Source: Bipolaris cookei
Taxonomy: Eukaryota > Ascomycota > Dothideomycetes > Pleosporales > Pleosporaceae
Assembly (NCBI GenBank): GCA_002286855.1
Contig: NRSV01000103.1
Coordinates: 1-64,000, forward strand
Length of the DNA stretch: 64,000 nt
Direction of reading: 5' to 3'
A program made the position numbers and the translations under genes. The notes below the pieces were generated by a model. The model did no database searches. It saw only the letters and a program-made list of their open reading frames with translations, and was not told where the DNA came from. Every line of letters starts with the position of its first letter. The first letter of the stretch is position 1. Positions 9,671 to 20,671 of this stretch are shown here, piece by piece.

Positions 9671-11677
9671 ATGTCCGAGTTCATTGGGTGAGTCGCGGCT
9701 GCGCTGAATACCGCTCAAGCTCCAACTGACCCGCGACGCGCAGATCTCGCATTTCCCTCATCTCGAAAAGCGACATTCGGTCAGTACCCAGTTGATGCTG
9801 GGTTATTGCAGCCATTGACTCGCCATAGCTATGTCGGCACGCTCGTCGAGATCAACTCAGAAGCTTCTACAGTCTCACTAGACAATGTGCGATCCTTTGG
9901 TACAGAAGGCCGCAAGGGTGGCAAGGACGAGTACCCTCCATCAGATGTCGTGTATGAGCAGATTGTCTTCCGCGGTAGCGACGTGAAGGACTTGCGCATT
10001 GAGGAGCCGGTAAAGGAAAAGGCGCAGCCTGCCATGCCACAGGACCCCGCCATCATCGGAGTAAGTCTATACCACTTGTTTTCTTCTTCTTGTCCGGTGA
10101 TGTAAAATTTTCGGATGTAAATCATTAAACCACCGAGAGCGCAAAACCGTGTGGATATTTTCCGTTGCCTTCCTTCTGAGACCCTTATATTCAAGCTGTT
10201 TCTTGTTTAATTACTTTTGAAGCTAAACGCTGACGCAACGCATGCGCCACAGGTACAACAAACTCAGGCACGGCAAGAAAGCAGCCCGCAAGACGTGTCC
10301 GGTCGCCAACAGCCACCGCAGAACTTCCCTCAGCCTGGTCAGTTCCCTCCTGGTGGTTACCCACCTTTTGGCGGCCCTGGAGGTCCATATGGCAATCGGT
10401 TTGGCCCTCAGGGTGGTTTCCCTGGCGGCCCAGGTCCTTTCCCTCCTGGTGGACCTCCAGGCGCTTTTGGCATGCCTCCGTTTGGAGCCCCTCCTGGATG
10501 GTTCCCCCCTGGTCAGGGCTTCCACCAGCCCCCTGGTCCGTTCTCACCAAACATGCCAATCGGCCCTCCTGGCTTAAACCAAAATCAACCTCCACAAGGC
10601 CCGCGAGGTCCAGGACCCCAAGCTGGCAAAGACGAGAAGTCTGGCCAAGCGCAACAGCCCAAGATTGCAGAGGCAGACAGTGCGTCGGCCAAACCACAGC
10701 CAAAGAGCGGTGCAAAAGGTTCTGGTGCTACTCCTACGCCCGCTGGCGCGAAACAGGCTCCGCCACCGCCAGTCGATTCTAAGCCTGACGTATCGGCTGC
10801 TTTGGCACCACCCCATCCTCAGAACATTCAGCAGCCTGCCCCAGGGAAGGGTACACCCAGTGGACCAAAGGGAGGGCGGATTATCCCTGCTGTTCCCATT
10901 CCAAGCCCGAGAGCTAGCAAGACCGCACCCCATGGGCACCAACAGGCCGCTGCTACTGTTGTCACTGTTCAAGTCCCTAGCGCTGCCCAGCAACAGAATG
11001 CTACGCAGTTGGCGACTGCCGCTGTGGCCGAGGCCATGGCGAAGCTCAACATCCAGAATAAGGGTCAAGCTCAGAGCCAGCCTCAAGGCCAAGCACCTGC
11101 TTCGGATCCTATGAACAACTTGGCGCAGAAGGTTGAAGGCATGCGCGACCAGAGTCGCCAGCATACGCCACGTCAGCGAGGTATTGGCGAGTTCCGTGGC
11201 AGGGGTGGAAGGGGAGGCCGAGGCGGTCTTCACTCACAACATCCTAAGATGGAGGTTCCTACGACTGACTTTGATTTCGAATCCGCAAATGCCAAATTCA
11301 ACAAGCAGGATTTGATCAAAGAGGCTATTGCTTCCGGATCGCCCCTTGGTGAAGGCGCAGCTTCTACAGCGGATGCATCTGCCAATAAGGAAGAAGTCAT
11401 TATCCCAAGCGGATCAATGTATGACAAGAGCTCTTTCTTTGACAACATCTCGAGCGAACTCAAGGACAGAGAAGAAGCAGCCACGCGTGGTCAAGAGTTT
11501 CGCAGCCAAGAACGTCAGAAGAACATGGAAACCTTTGGCCAAGGCAGTGTCGATGGTTACCGAGGCCGGGGACGTGGACGTGGACGCGGGCGCGGTGGTC
11601 GTGGTTCCGGCTACCGTGGGCGTGGTGCTCCCCGTGGTCGCGGCGGTGCTGATCTCGGTGTTCAGCCTGCTGCTTAG
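9671..11677 (+). CDS. SCD6: Scd6/Lsm14/Rap55 family mRNP and P-body protein
   Basis: Four exons: 9671-9687, 9744-9779, 9829-10060 and 10253-11677, giving 569 residues. The first two exons are only 17 and 36 nt, but the spliced N-terminus reads as an intact LSm14 domain (MSEFIGSRISLISKSDIRYVG broken by two introns, then the LVEINSEASTVSLDNVRSFGTE core). A long Pro/Gly/Gln-rich region follows, then an FDF motif (TDFDFESANAKF, about 430), an FFD box (SSFFDNISSEL, about 490), a TFG box (RQKNMETFGQGSV, about 520) and a C-terminal RGG tract (about 531-562). This is the full canonical domain order. Family members repress translation and promote decapping in cytoplasmic P-bodies. The frame is continuous across all junctions. 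Confidence 0.95.
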
Positions 11678-12525
11678 CTGGCGGACCTTATACTTTCTAC
11701 TCCACAGTGCAGTCAGTGTTGCTTTGTGTAATTCAGCAAGTGCACTGTGCATTCAGTCTTGTTTAGTTAAGCGATCTGAGCGCGACGAGTATCTTCTCTT
11801 TTTTTTTAGGTCGCAGCCCTATGGGCTCTGCTTCTGGTCGACTGGAGCGGCGTACTTTTCTCCGCATGTATTTGTATATCTAGGGTTGCGATATGGAACC
11901 GGGACCAAAAGCTGGGCGACTTGGATGGTGTGGGAAGTGCAAGGGCATATGTGATACGATTTCGAATAATGATCATGAGCATCTGTCCAATACATGTTCT
12001 TCCTAACCACTCTGTGTTGTTCACTCATTCTTTGGGGCTGCTATCGTTCGTTGTACATGTTAGTATCTATTTCTCTCTATGATCTTCTCTCTCATCTCTT
12101 AGGGTACAACAATCTCCTCGGATTTAGACAGATTACTCCCAGCCATTTTCTAAATTTTGGGTATTCGTTCTTTTGCTGTTTAGGGCTTTTGTAACATTTC
12201 ACATGGTTAGACAATGTGCTTAGGGATCATTGGCAACGACTATGATGCTCATTCATCGCTAAGCCAGTACGCTGTACCTAAGGAAAGCGACTTCACTTTT
12301 GAGAATCTTTCTTAATTGTCTCGATGAGAGTAATCAAAGTTTTTTCCATTGCACTACGGTGTGTCGCCGGTGAACAGACATCTCCAGTCAGCCTTGTCGT
12401 TTAAGAGTATGTTCGGTTGCGCGTTTTGCGTTTGTGTTTTTGGTACCTATTGGAGTACAAAGCTTCGACAAGGGGGGAGAGGCTGGCTAACGTTGCGGTT
12501 GGGCTTATCCGGATCTAGATAACTA
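11678..12525. other. SCD6 3' region and intergenic DNA
   Basis: The first part is presumably SCD6 3' untranslated sequence. Beyond about 12.1 kb the DNA is AT-rich and leads into the decayed NLR fragment. No other gene recognised. Confidence 0.5.
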
Positions 12526-12750
12526 GTCTACATTGTTCTGGATGCATTGGATGAGTGTAATTAGTCGTCTGAGCTGATGGAAATATTTGAAACTATAGCT
12601 AGCTGGAAGATTCCGAATATGCATCTCATCATGACAAGTCGGAGGGAGCCAGATATCAAAAGCGCCATAAAAGGTTTTGTCAATCGACAAAACAGGACCT
12701 GCCTTCAAAGCGATGTAGACGACAGAGATATACAACTGTACATCCACCAA
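12526..12750 (+). pseudogene. NACHT-domain fragment of a broken NLR gene
   Basis: The translation of this strand contains a NACHT Walker B motif (VYIVLDALDEC), followed three codons later by an in-frame TAG, then helices and the sensor-type motif (LIMTSRREPDI), ending at DIQLYIHQ where homology stops. No Walker A region is readable upstream. The fragment directly abuts the LINE remnant, and ankyrin-encoding DNA resumes on the other side of that element. The part of the NLR between NACHT and ankyrin repeats is missing, so more than the insertion has happened here. Confidence 0.75.
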
Positions 12751-13942
12751 TGACTTTCTATCGACAAGAAAAAGAACACAAAGAATTACTAGAAGACAAG
12801 TACCTTCTATCTATCTACTCAAACGCCTCAGCTACAAGCAAAGGCAAGGGTATAGGAGTAGGAGTAGCTTTCTACAAAGGAGCTAGCCTAATAGCTCAAG
12901 AAAAAGTCAATATAGGATATAACCAACTATTCTACACCGGAGAGCTAGAAGGTATTATTCTAGGCTTAGAGAAAGCTATCGATCTAATAGAAGACTGTCT
13001 AGAAGTCACGGTATATGCAAACAACCAGGCTGCAATACATAGACTACCATCTGCTTCAGACAACACTGGACAAAAATGGTAACTAAGATGTATAAGAGCA
13101 GCAGAGAAACTTCAAGAAAAAGGCCTAATACCCACGATAAGCTGGGTAATAGGTCACCAGGACTTTATAGGAAATGAGAAAGCAGACACCCTAGCAAAAG
13201 AGGCGACTAAACTAGACCCTATCTCTAGTAAACTAGTCTAGCTGTTATAGGCACACGAATAAAACAGCTAGGCGACAGAGAATGGTTCAACTCTCTTGAG
13301 CAATATAGAAGGAAAGTTATTACTCTCAATTCTAATACTTATGCTGCAAAGTATAAGTGGAAGATGAGAAAGCAAATAGCTATACCCTCTATTGGCAGAG
13401 AGATATCAAGTACCTTCTTTCAGCTTAAACTAGGGCACTGTTACCTAAAGAGCTTTCTATTTAATCGAGGAATAGTAGACTCTAAAGGTTGCCCCTGCAC
13501 ATATCCTTCTTAGATGCACGCTATACAAAAAAGCGAGGGTTAAGATGCAAGAAGCTAGTAGAGAGCCTCTATAGCTAGCTTTTCTCCTAAATAAAGAGAA
13601 AGGTATAGAGGCTACTACTATCTTTATTAAGGAAACAAAGATCGCCACACAAGCCTGGTACAAAGGAAACACCGATAACTAGAGCAACTACATATCCAAG
13701 ATAGCCTCGTTCTAACCTCGCCATCCCCTTTTCTTCCACTCCGCAAGACCCCCTACTACTACCCTTTACACCAGGCTACGAGCCTCACCTGTATTTAGAC
13801 AACCCCCCGCCCCGATCTACACCAAATTGAATGTAACTACGTAGATACTTGTAAGCCTTACCAGCTTGTACGTCTTATATAGCCCTAGGGCTGAGACAGG
13901 ACGTTAAACCATAATAATAATAACAATCATAATAATAATAAA
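12751..13942 (+). mobile_element. 5'-truncated, mutated LINE (Tad1-like) with RNase H domain
   Basis: Reads in the plus direction through a retroelement RNase H domain (YSNASATSKGKGIGVGVAF, then GELEGIILGLEKAI, then TVYANNQAAI, then GHQDFIGNEKADTLAKEA). Past stop codons it continues into a C-terminal block with FNSLEQYRRKV, KYKWKMRKQIA and FFQLKLGHCYLKSFLF. It ends in a conserved 3' tail (from about 13774) and an AAT-rich terminus (about 13907-13942). The family normally has Asp where the two Asn are seen in YSNAS and YANNQ, and a TAA interrupts just after GQKW. These are G-to-A and C-to-T type changes. The upstream reverse transcriptase is absent. The left end is placed where NACHT homology stops. 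Confidence 0.8.
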
Positions 13943-15424
13943 GGGCCGAGGTAAACCCCTTCACTCATTAGCATGTTGCTGGAATTTGGTGCACCAACGA
14001 GCATAGTCGATGCCGGGCACATGGCCCCTCTGCACTATTATGTCAAACGTGGTCTTGACACTATGGACACACAACTCATCAACTCCAAAGCATTAACTGA
14101 TGTACGAGTTCACAGGAGACAAAAATTATGACCATCGAACCAGCTAATCTACGGGACTCAGAACCTGTTTCTGCAGACTTCGAAACAGTTCTGACTCCTC
14201 TACATTTCGCGGTCATTAATTTGAACATTAAAATGACCAAAATTCTTCTCGGCCATGGTGCTAACCCCAATGCGCTTTCTGACGACCATTCAACGCTTTT
14301 GCATCTACTTCTATGTAGTGATTTATTTGTCGATGACACTCGTGTTTATTACATAGAAAAAGATCCCCAGAAGCGCAGAAAAGTATTAAGTGCATTAATT
14401 GAGGATCCTAGGACATCTCTAACTGTAAAGGACTATGAGGGACGAAGTCCATTACACTGTATTGAATATAACTGGCCGAAGAGCGCCACTGAGGTACAAA
14501 CTCTCCTGGCGTACGGAGCTGATCCAAACGGTTGCAATCTACGACAAAAAACTCCACTATATCTTGCCATTCAAGCCGGACATTATGCATCGGTCAAACT
14601 TCTAATCGAGTCCGGCGTGAATGTAGGACTGACGGATGACTCGGGCCTCGACGCACTTCACTATGCAGCTCAAAGCGGGGACTATGAGACCATAGCTGCT
14701 ACTCTTGAATTGAAAGAGACCGAATCAATGAAGCTTGTGGTATCCAGAGATACAACTGGAAAGAATGTGCTCCATCATCTCTTCATTCAAGAGAGCCTGA
14801 GTAGAGTCAGCGTGCTACGTTTTTTGCTTAACCGAGGGGCCGATAGCTTAGCAGTTAATGACTCTGAGTGTATCCCATTGGCAACTTGCTTCCGAGACGG
14901 TTACTACACCGATCCCGAAATCTGCGAGCTACTCTTAAAGGTTGAGGGTAACGCAACTTTTTCGAACCGCAAGGGTCAAAATCTCGGACACCTATGTGTC
15001 CAAAACTCGACACCTGATATTTTCACGCTACGGTTTCTGCACGAGAACGGCGTCGATTTGATAAAGAAGGACCATGAAGGAAAGACGATACTACATGTGG
15101 CAGCTATGCAAGGCTCTCTTGAATGATGAATTGCTAGAGTATCTTGTCAATGTCTTTGGCCTTGGGGTAGCCGACCAAGACACACATAGCCAAACTGCTC
15201 TGCAGTATGCTACTGAGAGAGACAAAAGAATAGAAGCAGAGAGGGAAAAGGAAGAAAAGTTTGCCATGTATGCCCGCCGGGCGGCTTTAAGACGCATGGC
15301 TGAACCCATGAAACTCGCCATAAAGCAGGAACAGCGACACAATTTCTTTGTTACAATCAAGACGGTTCGATCAAGATGTCATTGGGTCATAGTATACCAT
15401 GCCCTCTGTGTCGGAATCAATTAG
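13943..15424 (+). pseudogene. Ankyrin-repeat part of a broken NLR gene
   Basis: Carries a series of ankyrin repeats split over three frames. The first frame starts at about 13972 (LLEFGAPTSIVDAGHMAPLHY). A one-base frame break near 14105-14128 leads to an open stretch of 332 codons (14128-15126) with repeats such as LTPLHFAVINLNIKMTKILL, GRSPLHCIEY and LDALHYAAQSGDYETI. A second frame break near 15110 leads into a C-terminal tail with a charged helix (RIEAEREKEEKFAMYARRAA) ending at 15424. The open part could still be called as a small ankyrin gene by software. In context it is the 3' half of the NLR whose NACHT fragment lies at 12526-12750. Confidence 0.7.
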
Positions 15425-16441
15425 GACTCGAACGAGTCCTACTGATAAGCGAAACTGATTGGTTGACACGAGCAGTCGCAGGGACGTCGTTGTCCCCGCT
15501 GCTTACCGAATCGTGCGTCTGCGTCCGTGCGCGCAGGCACTGTAAGTACTAGACATGATAGCACATGCAGACAATCAATCCGCTTCCTCACCATAGTATT
15601 GCAGCTGCAAGTTGATTCACCCCGTGATCCCTTTATCGTGCCAACACTCTGCTTGTTGGATAAATCCAATACCTTCCCTCTACCCCCGCAATTCTACACT
15701 CCACACCCCAATTTTTCTTTTCTTCTACATGAGATATTATTATTCCCCGCACTCTTCTCGTTATACAAATCGCACCATCACCATACACCCAATACACATA
15801 TCCAAGCCATTGACATATTCTCCACTTCTCACAAGAGAATTCTGCTATTCATGTAATAAGAAAATCCAACTGTCAATATACCAAGCGTCAACCTCACTTC
15901 TCGAACCAATAAGACCGAAACTGCTGAAATCAGCAACAAAGTATCTGACTCATGGATGGAATATTGGATTCGTATTTGAATGAATATAGGAGATTTAGAT
16001 GATTCAGGGGGTTGTTTTTGATAGCTAGGGTAAGGAGAGAAGTGTGCTGCGATAGCGAGTGTGAATACAAAAAGTATTGGTAAGCTGATTGGGCATGTGT
16101 GTAAGGGTGTTGGTTACGAGATGAGAAAGGGGCAAGGCCTACGTTATTGGGGGTTTGTTCTTGCACCGGGTACTGTGTATAGTGACAAGAGGTGCACAAT
16201 GATGATGTAGAAGACAGTAGATGGGATTGTATGATTATTCTTTGGTATGTTTATTCTAGGGGTATATTGGGGGATTGCTGAATGCGCTTGACGGCGCGAA
16301 TCAGCAGTAAAGTTATGGTGACCACTATCTGTGCACTTTGTTGATGTCTGGAGAGAGTGTCTTTGTAGGCAAATGCCGATATGAGCTGTCACGGGGGTCA
16401 CGTCACTTATTCACATGTCTGCAAATCTACTTCTCGATGCT
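15425..16441. other. Intergenic, no gene recognised
   Basis: About 1 kb between the ankyrin pseudogene and the 3' end of the carrier gene. CT-rich around 15.6-15.8 kb. Nothing identifiable. Confidence 0.5.
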
Positions 16442-17602
16442 TTACGCCTTACGCAGGGCAAGCTTCTTGCGTGCCTGGATAGTGTAGGCATAGAGAGCAT
16501 CCTTGAAAGCGAAGAGGAAGGCAGCGGTGATGACGCTCTGGGTAACCTTGGGTCCGATGCCTAATCCCATGTTAGCTTTCATCCTTTTTCCATCAAACAC
16601 AAACCAACACATACCGCCATAGAGACCGGTGTATCCCTCCTCACGGATGATCCTCCTGAAAGTAGTCATCATGTTCTCCCTTGGGCCATGCTTGCCTGCA
16701 ACGTGCATCCTGCTCTTGACCGTAATGTAGGGGTAGGTGATGCTTGTGGCGAGCAACTTGCCCAGAGCACCGAGATAAAACGCATCCTTGGGGGTAACGC
16801 GCCTCTTCTTCTCCAACAGCTGTTTCAACTGCTCAAACACTGTGTACTGCAGAATAGGGTTGATGACAAGGATCAGAGCGGGCATAACACCTGCAAACAG
16901 GCGAGCAGGGCCCTCATCACGGATGAGAGCAAACAAGGTGGCGAGAGTGGAAGGCGCCTTCTCGACAGGCGCACCCGGCAGCGATCCCTCTTGAGCGTCA
17001 GACTTGCGCGTCGTCATGCGCGTGTTGATGACCCAGATGGGGTTTGTCATGAGAACCGTGGCGCTGCCGGCGATGGCGCCGGCAATCATCGACTCAATGG
17101 TGGTGAGCTTGGACGAGGCGCGACCGGCCTTGAGGGCGGCCTTTTCGAAAAACGAGCGAGTCCATTCATACCCTAATGGGGTCAATACGGAGTTTAGGGT
17201 GGGATGGGAAAAGGAGCCGAGGTACAGTAGTAGTAGACAAAGTTTGTGACTGTAATGCCGAAGAGAGCAGAATCCATGCCGGCGTAGAGTCCGGCGACGC
17301 CCTCGCGCTTAATGATGCGGCGGGCGGCATTGAGCGTCGACGACTGGGCGCGCTTCGACTCAACCTGGGCGCGAGTAGAGAGGGTGATGAGGGGATAGCT
17401 GCGAGGATGTCTTGTTAGTGCTGCGCAGGGCATAGAGATGGTCGCGGGCAGAGGCATACGTCAAGGCCATGGAGAGCAGTCCCCCGCCAGCGCCAGCGAG
17501 GGCATGGGCAACATTGTCGCTCTGCTGAGCCGCCGTGCTCTGAGGCACTGCTGTCGTCGACTCGGCCAGCTTCTCCTGCGCCTTTTCCTGTGCCTGGGAC
17601 AT
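16442..17602 (-). CDS. ANT1: Peroxisomal adenine nucleotide carrier, Ant1/Pmp47 type
   Basis: Four exons (17602-17460, 17398-17226, 17172-16615, 16560-16442) give 330 residues, the usual size for a mitochondrial-carrier-family protein. Three carrier repeats are seen. Their first-helix signatures are YPLITLSTRAQV, NPIWVINTRM and YPYITVKSRM, which lack the acidic residue of the standard P-x-[DE]-x-x-[KR] motif. This pattern is typical of the peroxisomal Pmp47/Ant1 branch rather than inner mitochondrial membrane carriers. Glycine-rich loop motifs (EGVAGLYAGM, EGPARLFAGV, EGYTGLYGGI) follow each. Known members import ATP into peroxisomes for fatty-acid activation. All three junctions restore frame, and the first intron contains CTAAC. 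Confidence 0.9.
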
Positions 17603-18079
17603 GGCCAGATGGTGTTGGAGATGGAGATGCGAGATGCGCGCGATGGACGGACAAGGAGGGAAAGCGCAAGCGGAGAGCGTCGAGTTATGTGGAAGGCGCA
17701 GCCGGGGAGATGGTCGTCGTCGTTATCAAGTAGGGAGCAATGCAGCAGTCAGCAGAGAGTCGATGATAGCAGGAGAGGGCGTAGAAAGAAAAGCGGCTTA
17801 ATTATCAGATGGAGACTCCGGGCCATGGTCTGCGTCTCCGCATTTGGCCTGCGGCTCCAGCTGCTGGCTTGTGAACGTCACCAGCCAAGTTCCCGGGGTA
17901 AGTAGTACAACCGAGGCAACAAGACCCCCGGGCTAACTCGCTTCCAGCAATCCTCTGCCAACCACCAACCACATGCCATGCACTACTCTTCAAACACCCA
18001 CCAAAAATCAAGTCCCCAAGTTGCATGGCTGCGTGTGTGATCAGTGACGCTACCCAAAGTTACCAGACCCCAACCCTGC
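17603..18079. other. Upstream region of the carrier gene
   Basis: 477 bp between the carrier start codon and the 3' end of the NCS1 permease, both on the minus strand. It should hold the carrier promoter. No individual site identified. Confidence 0.4.
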
Positions 18080-19686
18080 TCATCTCCTGCATATCCTCTT
18101 TTCCCACGTCCTCAAGGGCACGTATAAAAGCGCCGACAGCACCACGGCCACCTCGAGTCCGATGTCGCCCGTATTTTCCGCAATAGGCCCTGTCCACCAG
18201 ATCTGGCCCATGCAAGGCACAATGAGCCCAAACGACATCAGGAACGCCCCCAGCGCTGCAAATCCTGCTGGGAGTTTCTGGGCGTCGTCCCATGCGTCTG
18301 CATCCTCAGTGTAGACTGCAAAACTGCCACGGAACAGCACATGCTCAACCAGCACAATGCCAATGAACGCAGCGCTCCAGTACCCAATGACACCAATGAA
18401 ATTCTCGAGGTTGAGGAAAAAGCTCTTCGACGCCTCGACGGCGACGCCGATGACGATGCCTGTGATGACGATGCTGAAGACGATGCGTGGGATGCGGAAG
18501 AGCCAGGGCACGAGCATCTGCAGGTTGAGCGTGACGCTGTACATGGTCGCAGACAGGTTACCCAGCATGCTGAATGCCAGCACAACAGTGACGAACCGTC
18601 CAAAGCCTCCCGCTGGGTACAACATGGCTGCGAGGACACCGCTCGCTGCATTGGCTTCGTAGCCCGCTTGCCACGATGGCACATTGGGTGTCGCGCCGCC
18701 CATTGCTGCACCCAATGTCATCAACAGGACTGTCGGGAGTGCGAGGCCGGTATATGTGTACAATGCGATGCGCGACCGAGGTGCTTTTGGGTGCATGTAG
18801 GTGGAGAAGTCGCTGGCCAGTGCGGCCCATGGCAACATGAAGCTGGCCACCAGACCGCCAAATGAGAGCACCTGCGATGCAGTCGCAGTAGGGGCAGCAA
18901 CCTGGTGACTGAGTTTCTGGCCTCCACACCCTGCAACAATGATCAGTGCCAGCAATGCGGGTATCCACGCCCATCGCTCGTAGTGGTGTAGCACGCCAAA
19001 CCCACAAAAAGATATGACGAGCGACAGTAGGGCAATCACAACGATGCCGACAGTCGCATTGATGGTCGTCCCATCCTGCACCGCAGACAAGGCCATACCG
19101 CCAATGACACTGTCAACCACGCAGAAGCCAGTCAGCGTCGCAAGGTTGAGCAGTATCAAAAGAGACACAAAGTACTTTCCAAACGAAAATCGCGCTTGGA
19201 CAAGTTGTCGCATACCAGTCACGGGGCCCCACGTGCACATGTACGCTACAGGCACTGTGGAGACGAGCGTGAAGAAGAGGATAACCAGTGCTGCGTCTCG
19301 TAACCTGAGGCCAAACGACATGGTCCCCACCATGCCAAACGTGACTCTGTGTCATGATCAGTCGCTAGATCTCGTTGTCATGATCGTGCAACCACTTACG
19401 GAAGGGGATTGCAACTCATGCAAAACCACAGTGTGAAGATCTTGGAGTAGGCCGTCTCGTCCCTGTCCTCGTAGGCAACTGGCGTGCATCCTCTGACTTC
19501 AACATCTCCTTTTTTTTCCAAAAAGTTCAACACACCCCTCCATCCTCCCAGTTCTTCTTGCCTGCCTTGTGTGACATCGTTGTCCACTCCTCCAATCTTG
19601 ACGAGTGATGGCCGTTTGATGTCGTCTTCGGATGGTACTCTACCCCCACCATGTTTGCTTTTTCCCAAAGACGGTATATCTGCCAT
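18080..19686 (-). CDS. NCS1-family purine/cytosine (nucleobase) permease
   Basis: Two exons (19686-19400 and 19346-18080), 517 residues, with a 53-nt intron whose splicing restores CNPLPVTFGM. A polar N-terminus of about 75 residues precedes twelve or so hydrophobic segments. Family hallmarks include the early TLWFCMSCNPLPVTFG region, MRQLVQARFSFG (the R-x-x-FG amphipathic motif of Fcy/NCS1 proteins), the loop DFSTYMHPKAPRSRIALYTY and GFGRFVTVVLAFSMLGN. Members import purines, cytosine or related bases with H+ across the plasma membrane. Substrate cannot be fixed from sequence. The gene is head-to-head with an MFS exporter 985 bp away. Confidence 0.9.
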
Positions 19687-20671
19687 GTCGTTATTCTTTC
19701 TTTTTCAACGTCGCCTAACCCACACCTTGGCCGCTTCTACCCGGCAGGATAACGGTAGCCGTGACTTTGTCAGATATTCGTAATACCGAGACTGCGGTAA
19801 AACCACTGGTTTGGGAAGGATGCAACCAACGGACTAGACCCCCACTCCAAAGCGTCCAAACGATAGAAAAATCAAAAAAGTAGCCCCAGCTGTGTGGAAT
19901 GCGCGGAGTCTGAATTTCCATAAGCCTATGGCATAGTTATGTCTGAGTCAGCCACTCCACCGCACTCGTCGTCAACATGACTCCCCAAATTTCTTATCGG
20001 TGTGGCGTACCGCAGCAAAATTCTTTCCCCGGTATTCGCTCTCTTGACCAAGACGTACCGCACTAGGGCCTCGCCTACCCGCCGCCGGGTTCACGACAAG
20101 GGCAAACCGGAAACGAGCCGACGCCTGGGCCAAAAGCACAATCTAGGCCGGTAAAACCATCTAGTATCCGCGTGTTAGCCGCATGCAGCATAGGCCCTTC
20201 CTGCTAATCTGGGAAAGATGACGAAAGTGGGCGTACGGTCGAGGCACGGTATAGCGTGGCGAATTACAGTCTTCAGTTGAAGTCGTAAATGGCCTGATGG
20301 GCTTTGTTAGACCCGCTTGCCGATATCTCGCCGGTCCTGCGCCCTCGTTTCCTCCCATTATCGCTTCACTGGTCGGACAACGGAGACGTCTCGCCCAACC
20401 ACACTGCACGCGGTCATTGATACGCCGAAGCTGGGGCGTGTAGTAGCGGGTCCTTCGTTCGGGGAAAAGAGATGCACATGTTTTAGGCCTTTTGATCATG
20501 GGGAGCGACCTTGTTAAGAAGGCGCTCGTGGGCGTCGATCGAGCCTTTTTGCTCTGAGGTTCTGTTTGCGATTCCCTTTTTCCCCCAGCCACCCCCCCTT
20601 CCATCCTAATTTTGGTAGTTTTTGCTCTTCTTTTCTTGTTTAGTCGTTGAAGCTTGTTTTGACGTCAAGTC
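19687..20671. promoter_or_regulatory. Divergent promoter region, NCS1 permease and DHA1 antiporter
   Basis: 985 bp between two outward-facing transporter genes. Open frames here overlap on both strands and show no domain. Pyrimidine-rich near 20570-20640, just upstream of the plus-strand gene. No specific motif is claimed. Confidence 0.4.

Noticed and set aside
13907..13942. Microsatellite of AAT repeats as an independent feature
   Set aside because: It is the 3' terminus of the LINE, since the same AAT-rich ending closes the second copy at 59.85 kb.
14128..15126. Intact ankyrin gene of 332 codons
   Set aside because: Open, but repeats continue in other frames on both sides and the NACHT fragment lies just upstream beyond the LINE, so it is better read as part of a broken NLR.
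18341..18865. 174-codon plus-strand open frame
   Set aside because: Antisense to the well-supported NCS1 permease and rich in Asp/Glu/His, as expected from reading that gene backwards.
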